A DNA stretch of 10,483 bases. Origin: Anaerolineaceae bacterium (lineage in GTDB: Bacteria; Chloroflexota; Anaerolineae; Aggregatilineales; Phototrophicaceae). Position 1 is the stretch's first letter. The number at the start of each line of letters is the position of its first letter. The notes beneath the pieces were generated by a model that made no database searches, was not told where the DNA came from, and worked only from the letters and a program-made list of their open reading frames with translations. Location of the stretch: assembly GCA_020634115.1 (NCBI GenBank), contig JACKCH010000002.1, forward strand, positions 1 through 10,483. Reading direction: 5' to 3'. The translations under genes were made by a program, and so were the position numbers. Positions 1-5,095 of this stretch are shown piece after piece.

Positions 1-213
1 ACCGGGATTGGTATCTCGAAGACGAGCCTACCGTATATATTCGAGGCCTTCTGGCGATGGGATGAAGCACGTACCACGCCAGGATTTGGGTTGGGGCTGA
101 CTATCGCTCAGAAGATTGTGCAAATGCACGACGGGAATATTGATGTCACAAGTGAGGTCGGTCAGGGAACTGTCATTCGAGTCATTCTTCCTGTGGCGAC
201 GGATAGCATTTGA
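1..213 (+). CDS. Sensor histidine kinase, C-terminal fragment (HATPase domain)
   Basis: This is the 3' end of a gene that begins outside the window; frame 1 is open from base 1 to a TGA at 211-213, giving 70 residues. The fragment contains the C-terminal ATP-binding boxes of a two-component sensor kinase: a G1 box (TGIGI, residues 1-5), an F box (YIFEAFWR, residues 12-19) and a G2 box (GFGLGL, residues 28-33), followed by the usual IAQKIVQMHDG helix and a closing beta strand (GTVIRVILPV). The kinase would autophosphorylate a histidine in the missing dimerisation domain and pass the phosphate to a response regulator. The sensor input cannot be known from this fragment. It is separated from the lysine operon by about 800 bases and two terminators, so a functional link to lysine synthesis is not implied. 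Confidence 0.9.
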   Translation, partial: TGIGISKTSLPYIFEAFWRWDEARTTPGFGLGLTIAQKIVQMHDGNIDVTSEVGQGTVIRVILPVATDSI

Positions 214-288
214 CCACCATACCAATCGGACATCTCTTATCACTGCCAGATCATCGCAAGAATGAAGAAGTTGAGATACACCAGAAAT

Positions 289-321
289 GTGTGCTGCTTG
301 TCCGTAATGGTGTGCTGCCTG
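289..321. repeat. Two-copy direct repeat, 21-bp period
   Basis: The word GTGTGCTGCTTG (289-300) recurs as GTGTGCTGCCTG (310-321), with similar flanking bases (AATG before the second copy, TCC or ACC after each). The copies are exactly 21 bases apart, about two helical turns, as in some regulator-binding sites. There is no other evidence for function, and two copies of 12 bases can also arise by slippage. Confidence 0.35.
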
Positions 322-396
322 ACCAATGCTATTAAAATAGGATTCTGGGTGTAGATATGATCGGCTGAGCAATATATACGGTTGCCACAATCTCTA

Positions 397-435
397 TCAC
401 TCTCGAATGTGTATATCCGGCTTGGTTGAGAGTGA
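397..435. repeat. Inverted repeat TCACTCTC / GAGAGTGA
   Basis: TCACTCTC (397-404) and GAGAGTGA (428-435) are perfect 8-bp reverse complements with a 23-base spacer. No T-tract follows, so this is not an intrinsic terminator. The word TCACTCTCGAA of the left arm appears again at 10094-10104 beyond the operon. Role unknown; it could be a binding site or chance. Confidence 0.35.
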
Positions 436-633
436 CTTCTGTTTTGTAGCTAGTTTGGGAGCAGAGATAGGGCGTAGCCGCGAAATATCTTCCCCTTTCT
501 TATGAAGCAAAGAGGCAAATGCGAACTCATTTCCTGCTATCTTCGCTCGAACGCCGATACTTGATGCTTTTTACTTTGCGATATTATGCAGAATTAGGCA
601 ACCTGCACAGTAAATCTTGTTGATGGCGTCCGG

Positions 634-663
634 TTGACTTCCAATGGCAAGGTGTTGTACATT
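634..663 (+). promoter_or_regulatory. Candidate sigma70-type promoter of the lysine operon leader
   Basis: TTGACT (634-639) matches five of six bases of the -35 consensus and is followed after 18 bases by TACATT (658-663), a four-of-six -10 match. Transcription would start near 670, giving about 29 bases before the ATG of the first leader peptide at 699, a suitable length for an attenuator leader. An alternative is TTGATG/TATTAT at 561-587. Neither is proven; the choice rests on consensus matching and position. Confidence 0.35.
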
Positions 664-698
664 GTGAACGCCGCAGTTATCAAGTGGAATATTATGTT

Positions 699-749
699 AT
701 GGTAACAAATCTGTTCACCAAGAAAGCAAAGAAGCAGAATCACACCTGA
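699..749 (+). CDS. Lysine-rich leader peptide 1 of the lysine operon
   Basis: A 16-codon ORF (ATG 699-701, TGA 747-749) encodes MVTNLFTKKAKKQNHT. Four of five successive codons at 720-734 are lysine (AAG AAA GCA AAG AAG). The ATG is preceded by AAGTGGAA (682-689), a weak purine-rich ribosome binding site about nine bases away. The peptide itself is probably not functional; its translation is the sensor. When Lys-tRNA is scarce the ribosome should stall within 720-734. The ORF lies just ahead of mutually exclusive RNA pairings and an intrinsic terminator (805-822), the classic layout of amino-acid operon attenuators. Its length, codon cluster, stop codon in the loop of the first hairpin, and position before a lysine operon argue together that it is real. 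No homologous protein is expected. Confidence 0.78.
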   Translation: MVTNLFTKKAKKQNHT

Positions 750-822
750 GGTTGTGGGCGCTTTTGCTTTCCTGAACAGAAACAGGATGAAATCACAAAG
801 CCCGCCCGCAAGCGGGTTTTTT
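720..822 (+). promoter_or_regulatory. Transcription attenuator 1 (lysine-responsive)
   Basis: Four RNA segments can be drawn by hand. Hairpin 1:2 has an outer stem GAAAGCAAA (722-730) with TTTGCTTTC (763-771), 9 bp perfect, and an inner stem CACACC (741-746) with GGTTGTG (750-756) carrying one bulged T; the leader stop codon is the TGA of the loop. The competing antiterminator 2:3 pairs TTGTGGGCG (752-760) with CGCCCGCAA (803-811), nine continuous pairs with one U-G wobble, and takes up the whole 5' arm of the terminator. The terminator 3:4 is CCCGC (805-809) with GCGGG (812-816) plus a T-tract. A ribosome stalled on Lys codons melts 1:2 and frees segment 2 to pair with 3, allowing read-through. 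A ribosome at the stop codon covers segment 2 and allows termination. The folding logic is inferred, not calculated. Confidence 0.72.
805..822 (+). terminator. Intrinsic terminator of attenuator 1
   Basis: CCCGC (805-809), two A, GCGGG (812-816), then TTTTTT (817-822). The stem is short but all G-C, probably closing as CCCG around a CAAG tetraloop. It follows leader peptide 1 by 56 bases and precedes leader peptide 2. It could equally be a plain terminator for upstream transcripts; the antiterminator partner at 752-760 favours attenuation. Confidence 0.8.
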
Positions 823-852
823 GTTGGCCGTATGATAGCGAATGAGGACACC

Positions 853-930
853 GTGTTTAGCCTGACCGTTATTTCACCCGATAGCAAGAAGAAGTGCAAG
901 AAGCCCTGGCCGGAACCAAGTTCTGGATAG
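853..930 (+). CDS. Lysine-rich leader peptide 2 of the lysine operon
   Basis: A second short ORF ends at TAG 928-930 and contains the codons AAG AAG AAG TGC AAG AAG (886-903), five lysines in six codons, followed by the proline-rich end PWPEPSSG. I place the start at GTG 853-855 because GAGGA (844-848) lies at good Shine-Dalgarno distance, giving 25 residues (MFSLTVISPDSKKKCKK and the tail). In-frame ATG codons at 832 and 787 are alternatives with poorer ribosome sites; the one at 787 would make translation run through terminator 1. As with leader 1, translation rather than the peptide should be the functional output: stalling at Lys codons controls the terminator at 961-991. All five lysines are AAG codons. 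The following Pro codons might add slow translation. Confidence 0.75.
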   Translation: MFSLTVISPDSKKKCKKPWPEPSSG

Positions 931-991
931 TTGTCTTGCGCCCTGATTATTGTGAGCGAGCCGCCATCTGGAACACCGGATGGCGGTTTTT
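886..991 (+). promoter_or_regulatory. Transcription attenuator 2 (lysine-responsive)
   Basis: The same four-segment plan as attenuator 1 is visible. Hairpin 1:2: outer stem TGCAAGA (895-901, inside the Lys codons) with TCTTGCG (934-940), 7 bp with one wobble; inner stem CCGGAAC (910-916) with GTTCTGG (920-926), 7 bp with one wobble and a CAA loop. Antiterminator 2:3: GTTCTGGAT (920-928) with ATCTGGAAC (966-974), nine continuous pairs with two wobbles, disrupting the terminator's 5' arm and loop; an inner CTTGC (935-939)/GCGAG (956-960) pairing can stack within it. Terminator 3:4: 961-971 with 976-986. The leader stop codon begins at the last base of segment 2, so a terminating ribosome blocks 2:3. 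It sits only about 40 bases before lysW, so it directly gates the operon. Confidence 0.75.
961..991 (+). terminator. Strong intrinsic terminator of attenuator 2
   Basis: CCGCCATCTGG (961-971) pairs with CCGGATGGCGG (976-986) over 11 bp with one G-U wobble and an AACA loop, followed by TTTTT (987-991), then G and TTTT. This is a textbook Rho-independent terminator lying on the leader of the lysine operon, so it must be bypassed for lysW onwards to be expressed. Confidence 0.92.
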
Positions 992-1031
992 GTTTTGTCC
1001 GTTGATTGCCCGATATGAGAGGAAGATGACC

Positions 1032-1208
1032 ATGAGTAACCAAACGATTGAATGCCTGGAATGTGCCGCCGAAATCACCCTGCCCGCCAACGTGATGCCG
1101 AACGAAATCATCGCCTGCCCGGATTGCGGCGTGGAACTGGAAGTCATCAGCTTGCAGCCCCTGGAAGTGGACCTGGCACCAGAAGTCGAAGAAGACTGGG
1201 GAGAATAG
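1032..1208 (+). CDS. lysW: LysW amino-group carrier protein
   Basis: LysW is the small acidic carrier on which lysine is built: the gamma-carboxyl of its C-terminal glutamate is joined to the amino group of alpha-aminoadipate, protecting it and presenting intermediates to the later enzymes. The 58-residue product has a zinc ribbon with C8xxC11 and C29xxC32, a strongly acidic C-terminal half, and ends in EDWGE (residues 54-58), the signature C-terminus of the family. I chose ATG 1032 over ATG 1026 because GAGAGGA (1017-1023) then has a normal spacing of about 8 bases; 1026 would leave about 3. It is the first gene after the second attenuator and is followed after 6 bases by lysX, which charges it. 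Length and termini match the family. Confidence 0.96.
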   Translation: MSNQTIECLECAAEITLPANVMPNEIIACPDCGVELEVISLQPLEVDLAPEVEEDWGE

Positions 1209-1214
1209 GCAATC

Positions 1215-2093
1215 ATGCAACTGGCCTTACTAGTAACGCACATCCGCGCCGAGGAAAAACTCCTCATCATCGCATTCCAGGATGCCGGGATCGAACCGGA
1301 TATCATCTTAGATCGCGACCTGAATATTGACCTGACTGGTGGCCCAGCCCAGCTCGCTCCTTCCGGTGTTCCCTGGCATGACTACGATCTCGTGGTCGAA
1401 CGCTGTGTCAGCACCTCACGCGGCATGTATATGCTGGCAATCCTCGAACGCTGGGGTGTACGTACCATCAACAGTTACCGAACAGCGACGATTTGTGCTG
1501 ATAAACTCCTGACGACGCTGGCACTGGCTGGTGCGGGTGTCCCCCAACCGGTTACACGAGTCGCTTTCGACACCGCCAGCGCGATGCAGGCCATCAATAA
1601 TGTGGGTTATCCCGCCGTGCTGAAACCCGTCACCGGGTCATGGGGGCGGTTGCTGGCGCGGGTCAACGACTCTGACAGCGCCGAGGCGATCCTGGAACAC
1701 CGCCACACGCTGGGGAACTACACCTACCACACTCACTATATTCAGGCTTACGTCGAAAAACCAGGCCGCGACATCCGGGCGTTTGTCGTGGGCGATCAGA
1801 CGATTTGCGCGATTTACCGCACGTCTCCTCACTGGATTACCAACACAGCACGTGGCGGCAGTGCCAGCAACTGCCCGGTGACACCGGAGCTGGATGCACT
1901 CTGCCAGCGGGCTGCCAACGCAGTAGGGGGTGGGGTGCTGGCGATTGACCTGCTCGAAACGGCTGACGGGAGTCTGGTCATCAATGAAGTCAACCACACG
2001 ATGGAATTCCGCAACAGCAGCGCCCCAACCGGCGTGGATATTGCAGCGCGTGTCGTCCAGTACGCGCTGGCAGCAGCAGCGGTGCAGGCATGA
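1215..2093 (+). CDS. lysX: LysW--alpha-aminoadipate ligase LysX (ATP-grasp)
   Basis: LysX uses ATP to form the isopeptide bond between the C-terminal glutamate of LysW and the amino group of alpha-aminoadipate. The 292-residue product is of family length. It has the ATP-grasp features of the RimK/LysX group: K137 in LKPVTGSWGR (nucleotide-binding strand and glycine loop, residues 136-145), and the metal-binding segment NEVNHTMEF (residues 257-265), which is the most characteristic LysX/ArgX motif. The start ATG 1215 follows the lysW stop by 6 bases, with GGGGAGAA at the end of lysW serving as ribosome site, so the carrier and its ligase are translationally linked. LysX and ArgX (glutamate-specific) are close relatives; the presence of homocitrate synthase, homoaconitase and homoisocitrate dehydrogenase in the same operon favours the aminoadipate-specific form. 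Confidence 0.95.
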   Translation: MQLALLVTHIRAEEKLLIIAFQDAGIEPDIILDRDLNIDLTGGPAQLAPSGVPWHDYDLVVERCVSTSRGMYMLAILERWGVRTINSYRTATICADKLLTTLALAGAGVPQPVTRVAFDTASAMQAINNVGYPAVLKPVTGSWGRLLARVNDSDSAEAILEHRHTLGNYTYHTHYIQAYVEKPGRDIRAFVVGDQTICAIYRTSPHWITNTARGGSASNCPVTPELDALCQRAANAVGGGVLAIDLLETADGSLVINEVNHTMEFRNSSAPTGVDIAARVVQYALAAAAVQA

Positions 2094-3115
2094 TCGGCGC
2101 TGGAATTGTAGGGGGGAGCGGCTATACCGGCGGGGAACTGCTGCGCCTGCTGCACTTTCATCCCGAAGTCACGGTTACGCAGATTACCAGTCGGAGTGAG
2201 GCCGGACACTACGTGCATACTGTTCATCCCAATCTGCGCGATGTCTCGCGGTTGCAGTTCATCCACCCGGACGCGCTGGAAGCCTGCGATGTGTTGTTCC
2301 TGTGCCTGCCGCATGGTACAGCCGCGACTGAGATCGAGCATTACGCCGCTCTTGCCCCGCGCATTGTTGACCTTTCGGCAGATTTCCGGCTGGATGACAC
2401 CGAGACCTATGCCCGCTGGTATGGCGGCACACATCCTGCTCCCGACTGGTTGAGCCGTTTTGTGTACGGCCTCCCTGAAGTCAGCCGGGAACAGTTGCGG
2501 GACGCACAGTATGTGAGCGGTGTCGGCTGTAATGCGACTGTCACTAACCTGGCACTGCTGCCATTGGTACGGGACGGACTGGTCGAACAGGTCTATGCCG
2601 AAATCAAAGTTGGCTCGTCGGAGGCGGGCAATGCGCCCAGCGCATCGTCCCATCATCCGGTACGGAGTGGCGCGGTACGCACTTATGCCGCCACCGGCCA
2701 CCGCCACCTGGCAGAAATCGAGATGGTGTTGGGGCGGGAAACATCGGTTCGCTTCAGCCTCACAGCGATTGAGATGATACGTGGAGCGCATCTGCTGGCG
2801 CATGTCACGCTACGTGAAACCCAGACTGAAAAAGACATCTGGCGGCTGTACCGGGCGGCCTACAACGATGAGCCATTCGTGCGGTTGGTCAGCGGGCGAA
2901 CCGGCCTGCATCGCTTGCCGGAACCGCGCATCGTGGCCGGGACAAACTATTGTGACATCGGTTTTGAAATGGATACGGACGGCCAGCATCTGGTGGTCGT
3001 AGCTGCGATTGACAATCTGGGTAAAGGCGCGGCAGGTAGTGCCGTGCAAAGTATGAATCTCATGCTTGGTTTTGATGAACGCACCGGGCTGGCATTCCCC
3101 GGTATATACCCTTAG
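2090..3115 (+). CDS. lysY: LysW-aminoadipate-6-phosphate reductase LysY (ArgC-like)
   Basis: LysY carries out the NADPH-dependent reduction of LysW-bound alpha-aminoadipyl 6-phosphate to the semialdehyde. The 341-residue protein belongs to the ArgC N-acetyl-gamma-glutamyl-phosphate reductase family: an N-terminal Rossmann motif GIVGGSGYTGGEL (from residue 5), LCLPHG near residue 75, the catalytic cysteine C147 in SGVGCNAT, and TGHRHLAEIE, the conserved His-bearing segment. Its ATG overlaps the lysX stop (ATGA, 2090-2093), showing translational coupling. An arginine-pathway role (ArgC) is possible for such proteins, and some organisms use one enzyme for both; context indicates the lysine branch. 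No broken motifs are visible. Confidence 0.93.
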   Translation: MIGAGIVGGSGYTGGELLRLLHFHPEVTVTQITSRSEAGHYVHTVHPNLRDVSRLQFIHPDALEACDVLFLCLPHGTAATEIEHYAALAPRIVDLSADFRLDDTETYARWYGGTHPAPDWLSRFVYGLPEVSREQLRDAQYVSGVGCNATVTNLALLPLVRDGLVEQVYAEIKVGSSEAGNAPSASSHHPVRSGAVRTYAATGHRHLAEIEMVLGRETSVRFSLTAIEMIRGAHLLAHVTLRETQTEKDIWRLYRAAYNDEPFVRLVSGRTGLHRLPEPRIVAGTNYCDIGFEMDTDGQHLVVVAAIDNLGKGAAGSAVQSMNLMLGFDERTGLAFPGIYP

Positions 3116-3125
3116 GGGAGAAAAA

Positions 3126-3926
3126 ATGAACGATGTACTGGTAGTAAAAATCGGTGGCGGTGCGAACGTGGATACCGCTGAAATCTTGCGTGACCTGGCC
3201 GAAATTGCACGGGAACAGGCGGTGGTGGTTGTTCACGGTGTTAGTGAACGCATGGCGCAGCTTTCCGCTAATCGTGGTCTGTCTGTACAGATGCTGCAAT
3301 CCCCTGACGGGCACAGTTCGCGCTATACACCTGCGCCAGTACGTGACCTGTTTGTTGAGGCGGCAGCGCAGATCAACGGCGAAATCGCGTATGGCTTGAG
3401 CCGGTTGGGTGTGAACGCGCACGGTCTGACTCAGCAGGTCGTAATCCAGGGTGAACGTAAAACCGCCATCCGGGCGGTAGTGGATGGCCGGGTGCGGATG
3501 GTGCGCGATGACTACACTGGGCGTATTACCGGGGTAGATGGTGAAACCCTGACAGGCATTCTGCGGTGCGGGGAAGTTGCAGTGGTGCCACCTTTTGCGG
3601 CCAGCTCGGACGGCCTCCTCAACGTAGATGGTGACCGCGCAGCGGCGGCAGTGGCAGCGGCAGTACGGGCGCATACACTTGTCATCATGAGCAATGTGCG
3701 TGGGTTGTATCGCCATTTCCCCGATGAATCGAGTTTCGTCAGCCAGGTACAGGCCGGGCAGATAAACGAAGCGATGAACTGGGCGCAGGGCCGTATGAAA
3801 CGCAAAGTACTGGGAGCGGGCGCGGCGCTGGAAAGTGGTGTGCGCCGGGTCGTCATCGGCGATGGCCGGGTGATGGATCCCGTCTCACGGGCGCTGGCCG
3901 GGGAAGGTACGGTATTCACATCATGA
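3126..3926 (+). CDS. lysZ: LysW-aminoadipate kinase LysZ
   Basis: LysZ phosphorylates the side-chain carboxyl of LysW-linked alpha-aminoadipate with ATP. The 266-residue product is an amino-acid kinase related to acetylglutamate kinase: VVKIGGG at residues 6-12 with K8, VVVHG at 34-38, SSRYTP at 64-69 (R66 is in a position conserved in LysZ), the NVDGDRAAAAVA segment at 166-177 that recalls the N-x-D core of the family, and GRMKRKVLGAGAALESGV at 222-239. The second glycine-rich stretch reads HGVSE rather than the HGGG usual in ArgB, in line with a LysZ-type enzyme. I chose ATG 3126 because AGGGGAG (3114-3120), overlapping the lysY stop, is an excellent ribosome site at 5 bases. A start at 3066 would overlap lysY by 50 bases and lacks such a site. 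Confidence 0.93.
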   Translation: MNDVLVVKIGGGANVDTAEILRDLAEIAREQAVVVVHGVSERMAQLSANRGLSVQMLQSPDGHSSRYTPAPVRDLFVEAAAQINGEIAYGLSRLGVNAHGLTQQVVIQGERKTAIRAVVDGRVRMVRDDYTGRITGVDGETLTGILRCGEVAVVPPFAASSDGLLNVDGDRAAAAVAAAVRAHTLVIMSNVRGLYRHFPDESSFVSQVQAGQINEAMNWAQGRMKRKVLGAGAALESGVRRVVIGDGRVMDPVSRALAGEGTVFTS

Positions 3927-5095
3927 TCGAGGCGATTCGCACCCTGACCGAGATTGAAGCGCAGCACACCTCCGGCGCATACCCCAAACGCCCACTGACC
4001 GTCGTGCGCGGCGCAGGTTGTACCGTCTGGGATGAAAATGGGCGTGCCTACCTGGATGCGACCAGTGGGCAGAGTGTGGCGCTGCTGGGGCATAGTCACC
4101 CGGCGGTTGTCGAGGCGATTACATCGCAGGCAGCACAGCTTATTACCTGCCCGGAAATTTTCTACAACGACCAGCGTGCCAGGCTGTACGAAGTGCTGGA
4201 AACCGTGCTGCCGAGCGCAATCAATCGCTTTTTCCTGTGTAACAGTGGCGCGGAAGCCATCGAAGGCGCGCTCAAAGTAGCGCGTTTGCTGACCGGGCGT
4301 ACTGGTATCGTGGCGGCCAAACGCGCCTTTCATGGGCGTACCCTGGGTGCGCTGTCGCTGACCTGGAACAAAGATTACCGTGAACCGTTCGCTCCCTGGC
4401 AACCTGCCGTGATGCATGTGACCTATAACGATCTCGACTCGGCACGGGTAGCCATTAGCGAGGAAACGGCGGCGGTGGTGGTCGAGGCGATACAAGGCGA
4501 AGGTGGCGTCTATCCGGCGGATGCGGACTATCTGCGCGGGCTGCGCGAATTGTGCGACACGCATGGTGCGCTGCTGATCGTAGACGAAATTCAGACCGGC
4601 TTCGGGCGTACCGGGCGCTGGTTTGCCTTCCAGCACAGCGACATCGTGCCAGATGTGGTGGCGTTGGCGAAGGGCATCGCGGGCGGTGTGCCAATGGGCG
4701 CGGTAGCCTGGCGCGGGGAATTGGGAACGATCCCTGGTGGCAGTCACGGCAGCACCTTTGGCGGGAATCCGCTGGCGTGCGCGGCGGCTGTTGCGGTGAT
4801 TACCACATTACGCGAGGAAAATCTGGTCGAACGAACTGCCGAACTCGGCGCATGGTTTCGCGATGAAGTGGCGGCGCTCTCATTAACACAGGTACGCGAG
4901 GTGCGTGGTCTGGGGTTGATGGTTGCGCTCGAACTGCGTGGGCGGGTGACGCCTGTCCTCAAAACACTGCAAGAGGACTATGGGATTCTCGCACTGCCTG
5001 CTGGTCTGAATGTGCTGCGCCTGCTACCACCACTGGTCATCAGCCGGGAACAATTAGCCACAATCCGCGATGCACTGGCGGAGGTGCTTTCATGA
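3923..5095 (+). CDS. lysJ: LysW-aminoadipate semialdehyde aminotransferase LysJ
   Basis: LysJ is a PLP-dependent class III aminotransferase (ArgD/acetylornithine aminotransferase family) that converts LysW-aminoadipate semialdehyde to LysW-lysine, usually with glutamate as donor. The 390 residues include the phosphate-binding NSGAEA (N107-A112), a conserved FHGRTLGALS segment, VDEIQTGFGRTG with D221 contacting the PLP ring, and the Schiff-base lysine K250 in ALAKGIAGGVPMGA, followed by GSTFGGNPLACAAA. ATG 3923 overlaps the lysZ stop by four bases. Sequence alone would not separate LysJ from ArgD; the surrounding lysW, lysX, lysY, lysZ and lysK genes set the assignment, though a double role in arginine synthesis cannot be excluded. 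Confidence 0.93.
   Translation: MIEAIRTLTEIEAQHTSGAYPKRPLTVVRGAGCTVWDENGRAYLDATSGQSVALLGHSHPAVVEAITSQAAQLITCPEIFYNDQRARLYEVLETVLPSAINRFFLCNSGAEAIEGALKVARLLTGRTGIVAAKRAFHGRTLGALSLTWNKDYREPFAPWQPAVMHVTYNDLDSARVAISEETAAVVVEAIQGEGGVYPADADYLRGLRELCDTHGALLIVDEIQTGFGRTGRWFAFQHSDIVPDVVALAKGIAGGVPMGAVAWRGELGTIPGGSHGSTFGGNPLACAAAVAVITTLREENLVERTAELGAWFRDEVAALSLTQVREVRGLGLMVALELRGRVTPVLKTLQEDYGILALPAGLNVLRLLPPLVISREQLATIRDALAEVLS

Larger units (their letters stand above)
214..633. other. Non-coding stretch with no recognisable gene
   Basis: No plus-strand reading frame here looks like a protein, and the minus-strand ORFs running through it are antisense shadows of the kinase end or of the leader. The base composition is more AT-rich than the operon. 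It contains a short direct repeat (289-321) and an 8-bp inverted repeat (397-435). A TTGATG (561-566) lies 15 bases upstream of a TATTAT (582-587); this is a poor promoter spacing but could be an alternative start of the lysine operon transcript. I see no tRNA, CRISPR or insertion sequence ends. Confidence 0.6.

Noticed and set aside
805..822. Plain terminator of the kinase gene
   Set aside because: It is almost 600 bases past the kinase stop and has an exact antiterminator partner next to a lysine-rich ORF, so attenuation is preferred, though it may also stop upstream read-through.
831..836. TATGAT as the -10 of a separate promoter for leader 2
   Set aside because: The match to -10 is good, but no -35-like sequence lies 16-18 bases upstream, where the terminator hairpin sits. 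It remains a minor possibility for a second start.
640..1000. Lysine (L-box) riboswitch or T-box leader
   Set aside because: I could not find the multi-helix L-box core or a T-box bulge sequence, and the Lys-codon ORFs with alternative pairings explain the terminators better. A covariance-model search would settle it.
894..1208. Longer form of lysW starting at about 894
   Set aside because: It would begin inside leader 2 and translate through the terminator; the family length and the ribosome site support the start at 1032.
594..1220. Minus-strand ORF of 208 codons across the leader and lysW
   Set aside because: It lies antisense to the attenuators and lysW, has no recognisable domain, and reads low-complexity or arbitrary sequence. 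The plus-strand explanation is far stronger.
1829..2803. Minus-strand ORF of 324 codons
   Set aside because: Antisense to lysX and lysY with no family motifs; a codon-usage artefact.
3512..4747. Minus-strand ORF of 411 codons
   Set aside because: It is the antisense shadow of lysZ and lysJ, which have clear family motifs on the plus strand; high GC codon usage creates long antisense frames.
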